Notes: a model not told the origin generated them from the sequence alone. Shown: positions 8,920 to 16,079, numbered from the stretch's first letter. The stretch: 49,151 bases of DNA from an uncultured Prevotellaceae bacterium (GCA_900314985.1 OMXL01000033.1:1-49151); one strand, 5' to 3'. Numbers and translations are program-made.

Positions 8920-11475
8920 TTAGAGCATCAACTTTAGTACATCAACAGAGGTTAAATCCTCACGTAATATGATGTTGTCAAGACCCATGTTCAACTCTAC
9001 ACGCAATACATGATTGCTTTCCTCCTGTAAGGAAAGAAGCAAACTTTCAAGAGTATCTTTACTAATTCCAAATTGACGGTATATTCCTTCAGTCTGATTC
9101 TCATCATAGAATTCTGACACGTTAAGAGAGTAGCGCTTTTTACGTTCAGCGTATCGATATAGTGAATAAGCTAAAGCAACAAGTGAAATGCCATCATGAG
9201 GTTGGCGGATCAAGGCGACTTTGTTCTGCTCTTTGCCTAACACACCGACTGGGATGGAAGAGCCCAATGGACTTTCTTTGAAAGTGTTTAATAACGAATT
9301 AAATGGATTGCGTAGCGTCCTGTCCTTAAGTTCTGGATATGAGTCCTGCAAAATTATATCCATTTCTTCGCGAGTATAACTACGGTTATAATCGATGGCA
9401 CTATGGAACCAGGAACAGATTTCACTATTATAACATAGTCCAATAAATATCAGCTCCCAAACTGTCTGTGTTTTTGCTCTATAGGCTTTAGCCATATATT
9501 GCCCAGCTTCACTAATATTCTTGTCTTCTGCATTAAGGATATAAGCCTCACGAAGCCAATTAATGAATGGAGGTATTTGATATTTGGGATTTAGGCCGTG
9601 TTCATTATTGTCGAAAAATGATTCGTATGTATCGAAGTATTTTTCCACCCAATTCTCACGCATACCCATACCGTCATTGTATCGGTTAATTCCAGATTTT
9701 GAACCTTGCGCCACATTTTTAATCTGGTTTGTCATTATGCTTGTGTCAGATGTACTTATAGAACTAGCAGCATGACATCCCTTACCATCGAAATCAATGC
9801 ATTTCAGGCAATGTACACACTTTTCTTTGTTTATTGTGGCTCTTGGCACTACAGACAATGCTCCAGTTGGGCATTCAACTTCACACACTTCACAATGAAC
9901 ACAATAAGTCGCTTTATAGCAGACTTTCTTGAGATGACTTACAAATACAATATCTTTGGGGTCTATTCCACAAACTTCCAGGACCTGACTATCGCCTTTT
10001 TCTTCTAATCGGCATTTGTATATTTGTTTTTTATGTTTGAGGTCAATGTCTGTAATATTGCCATCTTGATGTATGTTCATGTCACCTAAAACCCTCATCC
10101 ACATTAATAAGTTTTCCTTAGGCGCAGTTAAAATCGCTTTGAAATCAGGCGCAACACTCATGAAATTCACATTTGCGTTTGTGTGCAAGTATCGACCGCC
10201 GGCCCTCATTTTCCATCTTCCTGTACGGATATAATTCTCTATCCCTGCAGTTTTACTTCTTTCAAGCCCTTCCCGTATCTTATTTACAAATGGAGCAAGC
10301 GTTTCTGGATATAATTGACCACACAAATCCTCGCTCCAGCTAGAAGAATAGGGACATATTACACAACCGACTCGTGAAAGTCCTTTTCTATATGCCTCAT
10401 TAACAGGAAGCCCATTGAGTAGCAGATAAAGATATATCTCTGTTGCATTCCATTCAAGAATCGGGCTAACATTGATAATCTTGTTATGTTTTACATTTTT
10501 TCCAATTCTCGAACGCGAGGATCGACTGGGACTTTCCTCTGCACGAACACCATCAAACAATATGGCATTGGGTTGTTTTCCGTTGCCAACTATTTCCTTA
10601 AGTAATTTACTTAATGGGGCAGATTTCATTATACTACAACACCATCTGTGTATTCTGCTTGGTGTGCCGATTTCATCCCAGTAATGCAAGACTGGCTGAT
10701 GGTTCTTGGCAGTATAAAATCTCAGGTTTGGATATTTCTGTATATAAAAATCCTTAACCTCATTGTATAAGCTTAAAGAAGGTGGCAATTCATACCCTGT
10801 ATCGGAATAAATAACAACAACATCTTCAGCTGGGACAACTCTGGTTACTAAGTCAAGAACAACTTGAGAATCTTTTCCTCCACTAAAAGAAGTAACAAAG
10901 ATATCAGTATTGCTTGACAGTATAGGAGCCTTCCCTTGCTCTTCTGCCTTACTTAGTGGCATTACATCGAAACTATCGCAATCTTCCTTAATTACCACAT
11001 GCTCTTCTTTTGTCTTCTTTTCAAGAGAAGATGCGAGTCGTTGAAAATCTAAATCTGGATTTTTTTGCGAGACCTCGCGGATATTCTTATATCGACGATA
11101 TGTTTGGTTGATGAAATCCATTGCTTCGTGTTCGATAATAAACATTGTGTCCTCGTTGCGAGAACGCAAACGTTCCATATCAACTGGTTGTAACGTCAGG
11201 ATTTCATAACCTTCTTGCTGAATAACCTCAGGCGCATCAAAAACATTGCCGCCTTTCACTTCAAGCACAAACTGCCCCTTATAGAAATATCTACGATCGC
11301 ATGCCCATAGCAAAGGCTCTTCAACGTGAGGATATATCCAACCACGTTTATTCAATCCCAACAAATCAAGTTCTTCCCAGAATACAGGTCGGGGCGATAC
11401 ATTAAGCGCATCACCTTTACTCGACATCGTCAATCGAACACCATTATATGCTGGATCCCATATTACTTTAAACAT
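8920..11475 (-). CDS. brxP: BREX type 4 PAPS-reductase-like protein BrxP with ferredoxin domain
   Basis: This protein is 851 residues from ATG 11475. A GTG at 11526 would add 17 residues, but the ATG has GGAAAG about 11 nt upstream. The order of parts is: an N-terminal BREX-specific region; a PP-loop ATP pyrophosphatase motif SFSGGKDS (about 196-203); paired Cys (WCCSIM, about 279-280) and GCVICP (370-375), as in DndC/PAPS reductases; a di-cluster ferredoxin segment (CVHCEVCEVECP, about 525-536, then CVHCLKC and GKGC, about 553-567); and a helical C-terminal region. PAPS-reductase-like enzymes activate and move sulfur, and DndC of DNA phosphorothioation is the best-known DNA-linked relative. 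A protein of this type in place of the PglX methylase is the hallmark of BREX type 4. It is the first gene of the operon, preceded by a long structured leader. Confidence 0.85.
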   Translation of the reverse strand: MFKVIWDPAYNGVRLTMSSKGDALNVSPRPVFWEELDLLGLNKRGWIYPHVEEPLLWACDRRYFYKGQFVLEVKGGNVFDAPEVIQQEGYEILTLQPVDMERLRSRNEDTMFIIEHEAMDFINQTYRRYKNIREVSQKNPDLDFQRLASSLEKKTKEEHVVIKEDCDSFDVMPLSKAEEQGKAPILSSNTDIFVTSFSGGKDSQVVLDLVTRVVPAEDVVVIYSDTGYELPPSLSLYNEVKDFYIQKYPNLRFYTAKNHQPVLHYWDEIGTPSRIHRWCCSIMKSAPLSKLLKEIVGNGKQPNAILFDGVRAEESPSRSSRSRIGKNVKHNKIINVSPILEWNATEIYLYLLLNGLPVNEAYRKGLSRVGCVICPYSSSWSEDLCGQLYPETLAPFVNKIREGLERSKTAGIENYIRTGRWKMRAGGRYLHTNANVNFMSVAPDFKAILTAPKENLLMWMRVLGDMNIHQDGNITDIDLKHKKQIYKCRLEEKGDSQVLEVCGIDPKDIVFVSHLKKVCYKATYCVHCEVCEVECPTGALSVVPRATINKEKCVHCLKCIDFDGKGCHAASSISTSDTSIMTNQIKNVAQGSKSGINRYNDGMGMRENWVEKYFDTYESFFDNNEHGLNPKYQIPPFINWLREAYILNAEDKNISEAGQYMAKAYRAKTQTVWELIFIGLCYNSEICSWFHSAIDYNRSYTREEMDIILQDSYPELKDRTLRNPFNSLLNTFKESPLGSSIPVGVLGKEQNKVALIRQPHDGISLVALAYSLYRYAERKKRYSLNVSEFYDENQTEGIYRQFGISKDTLESLLLSLQEESNHVLRVELNMGLDNIILREDLTSVDVLKLML

Positions 11476-11551
11476 TACTTCATTTACTTTCCGTTCTACA
11501 CTATACTTGCAAAAGGAAAAGGACACAAAAATGGCGTGAAGACATCCTTAT

Positions 11552-11728
11552 GCACTTAACCTGAGGGGCGGTGTCTGGAAAACGGGACCCCTAGCAACTA
11601 CTAAGAATGCGACACGCCAAAGCGTGTGCAATGCTATTCTGTTGCTATGAGGTAGCCATCCAGGCCTCCCTCTGCTCTATGAACGAACTATCCCAAATTT
11701 AGTTTTCCAGACACCTTCGGTTAAGTGC
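11552..11728. repeat. Long inverted-repeat element in the BREX leader
   Basis: The ends are inverted copies: GCACTTAACC (11552-11561) with GGTTAAGTGC (11719-11728), and GGTGTCTGGAAAAC (11570-11583) with GTTTTCCAGACACC (11702-11715). Inside is a second nested hairpin: TAGCAAC/GTTGCTA (11592-11598, 11641-11647), AGAAT/ATTCT, and a perfect ACACGC-CAAA-GCGTGT tip at 11612-11627. The AGGGG at about 11563 could instead pair with CCCCT at 11588-11592, giving a competing fold. No target-site duplication or transposase was seen, so it could be a MITE remnant or a regulatory leader RNA. Confidence 0.75.
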
Positions 11729-11743
11729 GTTTCAATAAGCAAT

Positions 11744-11775
11744 GCATCATTGGTTCTGGATTTCTCCCCGAACCA
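11744..11775 (-). other. Hairpin at the predicted 5' end of the BREX transcript
   Basis: Just after the promoter at 11780-11811, the minus strand reads ATTGGTTC, a short loop, then GAACCAAT. This hairpin would sit at the very 5' end of the BREX mRNA and could stabilise it. It is seen in the sequence; the role is inferred. Confidence 0.5.
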
Positions 11776-11777
11776 AT

Positions 11778-11833
11778 TGCAAAGATACAAATTAATTTAT
11801 ACAATTGCAAGATTTTAGCGAAAAGATTTGGAA
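11778..11833 (-). promoter_or_regulatory. BREX operon promoter, copy 1 of a 56-bp repeat
   Basis: On the minus strand the repeat carries CTTG (11811-11808), 20 nt, then TATCTTTG (11787-11780), a good Bacteroidota promoter pointing into the brxP leader. The start point would be near 11772. The 56 bp match 12694-12749 with about one difference. The upstream half contains TTTTAGCGAAAA, a near-palindrome that could be an operator. The repeat also encodes the last residues of the KilA-N protein. Confidence 0.7.
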
Positions 11834-12670
11834 ACAAAAAAAGAAATCAGCGAGATATTTTATGAAATACCTCGCTGACTCTCTGTATGCCTGCATCTGG
11901 TGGATAGCAATCTGATTGAGCTTAATAAGTCGTTCACCCTGTGGTATACCGTCGTTAATTAGAACGGAATTAAGATTCTCCATATTGGCTAGGCAGATGA
12001 GCTCATTAATGGTGGCATAGTCGCGAATATTGCCTTTCAGTTCAGGATTGGCCTCTCGCCATTGCTTTGCTGTCATACCAAACATAGCTACATTTAAAAC
12101 ATCAGCCTCCTCGGCATAGATAACGCTGGCCTGTGCAGGCGTCACTTCGTCTGGTACTAGGTTGTTCTTGATGGCATCTGTATGAATGTGATAGTTCAGC
12201 TTTGATAGTTCGCGTTTGGCAGTCCATGCTATCTGCTTCTGTTCAGCGGCCTTCATACGTTGGTACTCCATCACAAGATAGAGCTCAAACTCTACAGCCA
12301 CCCAGTTGGCGAATTTGAAAGCAATGTCGTGATGAGCATAGGTCCCTCCGCCAGCACCACTCTTAGTAACAATACCTATAGCTCCTGTTATTTCAATCCA
12401 GCGAGTGGGGCTCATCGTGAACGAATTACTTCCAGCTTCTGCCAAAAGGGGGTCGAATTCGACCCCTTTAAAGGATGGATTATACAATCTCTCCCATAAC
12501 CCTAGATATTCCAGGGTATTTTTCTGTCGCATCCAGTTCTTAACAACATCTTTTGGCTCTGCCTCATTCTTCTGACGAGCAATGTCTGTAATACAAAGAT
12601 AATCCTTGCCATTAACTTTTATGGTGCGGATATTCACATCCTTTACAGTTATCAAATTTCGTTTGGCCAT
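11792..12670 (-). CDS. KilA-N domain protein
   Basis: This protein is 292 residues from ATG 12670 (MAKRNLITVKDVNIRT). An upstream in-frame start near 12706 lies inside the promoter and is rejected. The first ~125 residues show the KilA-N pattern: DYLCITDIARQK, NWMRQKNTLEYLGLWERL, and FTMSPTRWIEITGAIGI with GGGTYAHHDIAFKFANWV. The C-terminal part (FGMTAKQWREANPELKGNIRDYATINELI) is the helical tail common in Bacteroidota KilA-N proteins. KilA-N is a DNA-binding domain of phage and mobile-element proteins, often antirepressor-like. The last ~13 residues are encoded by the promoter repeat of the BREX operon. It may regulate the region through the shared promoter sequence, which is inference. Confidence 0.85.
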   Translation of the reverse strand: MAKRNLITVKDVNIRTIKVNGKDYLCITDIARQKNEAEPKDVVKNWMRQKNTLEYLGLWERLYNPSFKGVEFDPLLAEAGSNSFTMSPTRWIEITGAIGIVTKSGAGGGTYAHHDIAFKFANWVAVEFELYLVMEYQRMKAAEQKQIAWTAKRELSKLNYHIHTDAIKNNLVPDEVTPAQASVIYAEEADVLNVAMFGMTAKQWREANPELKGNIRDYATINELICLANMENLNSVLINDGIPQGERLIKLNQIAIHQMQAYRESARYFIKYLADFFFCFQIFSLKSCNCIN

Positions 12671-12693
12671 CAATTCATCATTATGTAATATAC

Positions 12694-12749
12694 TGCAAAG
12701 ATACACATTAATTTATACAATTGCAAGATTTTAGCGAAAAGATTTGGAA
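12694..12749 (-). promoter_or_regulatory. KilA-N gene promoter, copy 2 of the 56-bp repeat
   Basis: On the minus strand CTTG (12727-12724), 20 nt, TATCTTTG (12703-12696) gives a start near 12689, about 19 nt before the ATG at 12670. It is a near-exact copy of the BREX promoter at 11778-11833. The TTTG at 12743-12746 on the plus strand also serves as the -33 box of the divergent RNA promoter, so the two promoters overlap back to back. Confidence 0.7.
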
Positions 12750-12774
12750 TTATCAGAAATAGTTCCTATCTTTG
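12743..12774 (+). promoter_or_regulatory. Promoter of the double-hairpin RNA
   Basis: TTTG at 12743-12746, 20 nt, TATCTTTG at 12767-12774. This is a textbook Bacteroidota promoter followed directly by a non-coding, structured transcript. It is divergent from the KilA-N promoter and overlaps its upstream half. Confidence 0.7.
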
Positions 12775-12779
12775 CAGCG

Positions 12780-12917
12780 TGAAAGGAACCTATTTAGGGT
12801 AAGAGCCCCGTTTGGATCGGCAAGCGACTTACTAAAATAGAAGCACTTTTTGCTCTGTTTAGGACAAGAGCCCCGTTTGGATCGGCAAGCGACTTGTTAA
12901 AACGGAGCTTTTTTATT
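12780..12917 (+). ncRNA. Unidentified non-coding RNA of two tandem hairpins with terminator
   Basis: Two units of 65-bp period carry an identical 30-nt core (12801-12830 and 12866-12895). Each core is closed by a flanking stem whose bases differ but still pair: GTAAG/CTTAC in unit 1 and ACAAG/CTTGT in unit 2, with outer CTATTT/AAATAG and CTGTTT/AAACGG. These paired changes argue strongly for an RNA fold. The second stem extends to GCTC/GAGC and is followed by TTTTTTATTTT, so it doubles as a Rho-independent terminator. A strong promoter sits just upstream. No open frame is present. I do not recognise the family. The transcript ends against the 3' end of a convergent gene. Confidence 0.7.
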
Positions 12918-13350
12918 TTCTAAGCTCACTGATACTAGCATTAAATGTATGCTCATCGATAATAGCATAAGGCTTAAAGATATTACCATCTTCAAGTTTG
13001 CGCATACAAAGAAATGTTTTACATCCAAGTTCACGTGAATAGTAAGCGAAATAGGCACTTTCCATATGCTTTCCTTCAGCTACAGGACGCCAACCAAGAT
13101 ATTCCGCTTTTTCCAAATAGTTACGAATATCTTTAGTTAAAGCATTTTTTATAGCATTGAACTTGTTATTCCTAACATTCTTGCCAAGTACAGTTTTCAG
13201 GTCGGACTTAGTAATTTCCACATCCATGGTTATGCCATTAGTGATAGTAAACCGCATAGGGTGCTCCTTTAGAACTTCTGCCATTTCAAGCACCTCTTTA
13301 CGAATCCGTTTACTCTCGATATAGTATTCTTCTTCAGTCCTTTGCTTCAT
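12913..13350 (-). CDS. 145-aa protein, possibly phage-type nuclease-like (weak)
   Basis: This is a small soluble protein. The N-terminal ~35 residues form a charged helix, followed by MRFTITNGITMDVEITKSDL, a conserved-looking helix (KNVRNNKFNAIKNAL), EKAEYLGWRPVAEG, an aromatic strand and a final FKPYAIIDEHTF. The layout recalls the barnase/EndoU/RelE-like nuclease domains of large phage proteins (LPD3/PBECR-like), but no catalytic residues can be assigned. Its promoter (13355-13385) ends only 4 nt before the ATG at 13350, so the message is nearly leaderless, or translation starts at Met22 or Met32. It converges on the double-hairpin RNA, and its mRNA would run antisense through it because no minus-strand terminator is seen. 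Confidence 0.7.
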   Translation of the reverse strand: MKQRTEEEYYIESKRIRKEVLEMAEVLKEHPMRFTITNGITMDVEITKSDLKTVLGKNVRNNKFNAIKNALTKDIRNYLEKAEYLGWRPVAEGKHMESAYFAYYSRELGCKTFLCMRKLEDGNIFKPYAIIDEHTFNASISELRK

Positions 13351-13354
13351 ACTG

Positions 13355-13385
13355 CAAAGTTACGAATAAGCGAGGAAAAGACAAA
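13355..13385 (-). promoter_or_regulatory. Promoter of the 145-aa gene
   Basis: On the minus strand TTTG (13385-13382), 19 nt, TAACTTTG (13362-13355). The ATG at 13350 follows almost at once. Confidence 0.65.
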
Positions 13386-13435
13386 ATAAATGTCGATTAA
13401 TTTTTCCTTTCGAGCGAAAGTATCTTCGACGAAGT

Positions 13436-13489
13436 CAGAGATACAAAGAAAAATGTATTAAAACAAGATTTTAGCGAAAAGATTTGGAA
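13436..13489 (-). repeat. Partial, decayed third copy of the promoter repeat
   Basis: The 26-nt block at 13464-13489 is the same as the upstream half of the 56-bp repeats. The promoter spacing is kept (CTTG, 20 nt) but the -7 box reads TATCTCTG, so it is probably weak or dead. A small palindrome (GTATCT ... AGATAC) covers the would-be start point. Confidence 0.6.
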
Positions 13490-13673
13490 TATTCAGATAA
13501 TGAGATATCAAATACAGATACAGATGATACAGATGGTTTTTAAAAACTTATTTAGGGTAACAGTGTGAATACTCATATTATAAGGTACAGGTACGCGTAG
13601 CCTTTTATGATTTTATACAGCTGTCTCGTGAGCGTATTAGTTGTATAAAATTCACGGCTACTTTTTGGGACTT
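13490..13673 (+). other. Gene-free stretch with a second structured RNA-like element
   Basis: The 377 bases 13351-13726 hold no gene. At 13550-13566 the words CTTATTTAGGGTAACAG resemble the start of the double-hairpin RNA, and ATAAG downstream could close a stem. At 13597-13668 there is a large hairpin (GTAGCC/GGCTAC, then TTTTATACA/TGTATAAAA) followed by TTTTT, which looks like a terminator on the plus strand. Short repeats of CAGATACAGAT type lie at about 13510. It may be a diverged relative of the first RNA. Confidence 0.45.
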
Positions 13674-13700
13674 TCGCATACATAATAATAAAAAATGTAG

Positions 13701-13708
13701 TATATTTG
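13701..13708 (+). promoter_or_regulatory. -7 box of the GH13 gene
   Basis: TATATTTG lies about 19 nt upstream of the chosen ATG 13727. A -33 box is not clear (TTTTTGGG is about 30 nt upstream). Confidence 0.5.
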
Positions 13709-13726
13709 CAAACGCAAACCAAAACT

Positions 13727-15070
13727 ATGAAAAGTAATTTGCTTATGAAGAAACTATTTCTGTTTATCAGTATCGTGGTGGCTATGGCAAGTTGCAAGCC
13801 AGCACAACAGACCAAGGAAGTGGAATTTAAGATGCCCGCAGTAGAAGACATCGCCATGTATCAGGTGAATCCACGCGTATTTGCTCCTGACCATTCGCTG
13901 AATGCCGTTGCCGAGCGCATCGATTCTATCCGTGCACTGGGTGTGAACGTAATGTGGGTGATGCCCATCTACCCTATTGGCATTGAGAAGGGTAAGAACT
14001 CGCCCTACTGTATCAAGGACTACAAGGCTATCGCTCCAGAGTTTGGTACTATTGACGACTTCAAGCACCTGACAGAGGTGTGCCACGAGCACGGCATGGG
14101 AATGATACTGGACTGGGTGGCCAACCACACGGCATGGGATCATCCTTGGGTGAAGGCGCACTCCGACTGGTACACACACGATGCGAAGACGGACACCATT
14201 ATGTGTCCGCAGCCTTGGAACTGGGAGGACGTGGCCGATCTGAACTATGACAACCTGGATATGCGCAAGGCCATGATTGACGCCATGAAGTTCTGGATTG
14301 TCGAGGTGGGCATCGATGGTTTCCGTTGTGATGTGGCCGATGGTGTTCCTGCCGACTTCTGGAAAGAGGCCATCGACACGCTGCGTCAGGCTGCTGACAG
14401 TCGTAAGATTGTGATGCTGGCAGAGGGCAAGAACGTGGATAACTTTACCGTTGGTGGCTTCGACATGAACTACGGTTGGGACTATAAGGACGTGCTGGTG
14501 AAGGTATGGAAGGGGGCTCCTGCCGCTGACCTCATCGAGGCTGACAAGGAGGAATACGACGGTCTGCCTGCAGGCAAGGTGAAGCTGCGCTTTACCACCA
14601 ACCACGACCACTCTACAGAGGCTACGCCCTGCGTAGAGTTTGGCAACGACCGTGGTGCGATGGCGGCCTACGTGGCCAGCATCTTCCCACATGGTGGAGC
14701 ATTGATATACGGTTCGCAGGAGGTGGGCTATCCAGAGCCTATCAACTTCTTTAAATATGTAGCCGTTGACTGGAATGCCAAGCCAGAAATCTACAAGGAG
14801 TATCAGCAGCTAATAGGTCTTTACAACGACTACCCTGCCCTACGCAAAGGTTCGATGTTAGCATGGCCTAACGACGACATCCTGCTCTTCGAGAAAAAGG
14901 ACGGTGACGAGCAATTCTTAGTGGCTGTCAACGTGCGCAACCAACAGAAGAGCATCGGACTGCCTGACAGCTGGAGCCAGCGCGAGGTGACAGATATGAT
15001 GACGGAAAAGAGCGTCAAACTGGAAGACCAACTCAGCTTAGAGCCCTTCCAATACCTGATACTACGCTAA
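13727..15070 (+). CDS. GH13 alpha-amylase-family lipoprotein
   Basis: This protein is 447 residues from ATG 13727; ATG 13745 is an equally usable start. A TTG at 13706 is excluded because it lies in the -7 box. A short hydrophobic signal ends in the lipobox MASC, so the mature protein is probably lipid-anchored. The GH13 barrel shows VNPRVFAP near the start, LDWVANHTAWDHPW, catalytic Asp in GFRCDVAD (about 202), the acid/base Glu in MLAEGK (about 233) and the third Asp in TTNHDHS (about 294). A short beta domain closes the protein. It should cleave or rearrange alpha-glucans or maltooligosaccharides; the exact specificity cannot be read. It ends tail to tail with the AEC gene with a 9-bp overlap. 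No SusC/SusD genes are next to it. Confidence 0.88.
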   Translation: MKSNLLMKKLFLFISIVVAMASCKPAQQTKEVEFKMPAVEDIAMYQVNPRVFAPDHSLNAVAERIDSIRALGVNVMWVMPIYPIGIEKGKNSPYCIKDYKAIAPEFGTIDDFKHLTEVCHEHGMGMILDWVANHTAWDHPWVKAHSDWYTHDAKTDTIMCPQPWNWEDVADLNYDNLDMRKAMIDAMKFWIVEVGIDGFRCDVADGVPADFWKEAIDTLRQAADSRKIVMLAEGKNVDNFTVGGFDMNYGWDYKDVLVKVWKGAPAADLIEADKEEYDGLPAGKVKLRFTTNHDHSTEATPCVEFGNDRGAMAAYVASIFPHGGALIYGSQEVGYPEPINFFKYVAVDWNAKPEIYKEYQQLIGLYNDYPALRKGSMLAWPNDDILLFEKKDGDEQFLVAVNVRNQQKSIGLPDSWSQREVTDMMTEKSVKLEDQLSLEPFQYLILR

Positions 15071-15979
15071 GAGAAGTAGTTGGACAAGGAGCGGAATGGT
15101 GACCATGGAGAGTAACGTGGTGATGAATGTCACCTCTGTCATCACCGTCGTGTCCTTATGATACTTCAGGCAGAGAATGGTTCCGTAGGTGGCTACAGGC
15201 ATGGCGATGACCACCGTATTGATGCTGACCACGAAGTGAGAGAAGCCCAGCAGCGAACAGAGATAATAGACGCCGATGGGCAACAGCGCCAGACGGAACA
15301 AGGCAGTAGCATAGACCGACCTGTTGCCTAACAACGAACGGATAGACAGGTTCGACATGGACGAACCGATAATGAGCAGAGCGGCAGGAACGGTGATGTT
15401 GCCTATCATGGTTAGCGGTTGACTGACCCAGGCGGGGATATTGTCAATGCGCAATATTACGATGAGCATGGTCAGATAGGCCGCCAGCATAGGGGTCGAG
15501 TATAGCACTTTCTTCTGGAAGCGACTATCCTCGACCTCATTCTTTCCAGTTATCAGAATGGTGCCAATGGTAAACACGACGAACGTGTTGACCACATTCA
15601 GCACAGCGGCATAGAACACGGCCTCGTGTCCAAAGATGGAGGCTACCACAGGATAGCCCATGAATCCCACGTTGCCAAACATCAGCGCAAAGCCAATGGC
15701 GCCCTCGTCAGCCTTCTGCTTGGTAAGATAACGGGGCAGAAAGAAAGCCACTCCCGTCAGCACAGCATAGGTCACCACGCTGATCAAGAGCAACGGAAGA
15801 ATGTATTGGCGGTCAGGCAGTTCACCCGTCATGGCCGACGACAGGATCAGTGCCGGACACGTCAGGTTAATCACCAAGCGCGACAGTTGTCGGTCGAAAT
15901 CGCCTCCTAAATAGCCCAGTTTGCCAGCACCGTATCCTACAATGACAATGGCAAACAACGTCATCATTACTACTAACAT
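15062..15979 (-). CDS. AEC-family transporter (auxin efflux carrier type)
   Basis: This protein is about 305 residues from ATG 15979 (MLVVMMTLFAIVIVGYGAGKLGYL), with about ten hydrophobic segments. The family's repeated fold is visible with the broken helix NVGFMGYPVVASIFG in the first half and VVIAMPVATYGTILC in the second. AEC proteins are inner-membrane carriers of organic anions such as malate or amino acids; the substrate is unknown here. The promoter (15985-16016) ends only 5 nt before the first ATG, so Met5 or Met6 may be the true start. Confidence 0.85.
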   Translation of the reverse strand: MLVVMMTLFAIVIVGYGAGKLGYLGGDFDRQLSRLVINLTCPALILSSAMTGELPDRQYILPLLLISVVTYAVLTGVAFFLPRYLTKQKADEGAIGFALMFGNVGFMGYPVVASIFGHEAVFYAAVLNVVNTFVVFTIGTILITGKNEVEDSRFQKKVLYSTPMLAAYLTMLIVILRIDNIPAWVSQPLTMIGNITVPAALLIIGSSMSNLSIRSLLGNRSVYATALFRLALLPIGVYYLCSLLGFSHFVVSINTVVIAMPVATYGTILCLKYHKDTTVMTEVTFITTLLSMVTIPLLVQLLLLA

Positions 15980-15984
15980 GGCTG

Positions 15985-16016
15985 CAAAGGTACGACAAAA
16001 ATAGCAATATACCAAA
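15985..16016 (-). promoter_or_regulatory. Promoter of the AEC gene
   Basis: On the minus strand TTTG (16016-16013), 20 nt, TACCTTTG (15992-15985). It is a good match to the Bacteroidota consensus. Confidence 0.65.
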
Positions 16017-16048
16017 CTTATGGTATATGGAATGACACGTCAAGGGTA

Positions 16049-16079
16049 TTGTGGGAATGAGAAAAATGCCGTAACTTTG
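16049..16079 (+). promoter_or_regulatory. cysK: cysK promoter
   Basis: TTG at 16049-16051, 20 nt, TAACTTTG at 16072-16079. The following ~70-nt leader contains three near-copies of the word GAGAATTGAGAATG, a short repeat seen at other gene junctions here. Confidence 0.65.

Noticed and set aside
8920-11475. Calling the operon a Dnd phosphorothioation system from the PAPS-reductase-like gene
   Set aside because: No DndA, DndB, DndD or DndE is present, and brxC, pglZ and brxL place it in BREX type 4.
11552-11728. Complete insertion sequence
   Set aside because: The element is only 177 bp, has no transposase and no clear target-site duplication.
12670-12706. Upstream start for the KilA-N protein near 12706
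   Set aside because: It lies between the -33 and -7 boxes of the promoter; ATG 12670 is downstream of the start point.
12801-12895. Two 30-bp identical repeats as a CRISPR array
   Set aside because: Only two units, no cas genes, and the 35-bp part between them pairs with the flanks as a stem; a hairpin RNA fits better.
13754-14692. Long minus-strand open frame opposite the GH13 gene
   Set aside because: Composition-driven shadow of a well-supported gene; no recognisable domain and no promoter.
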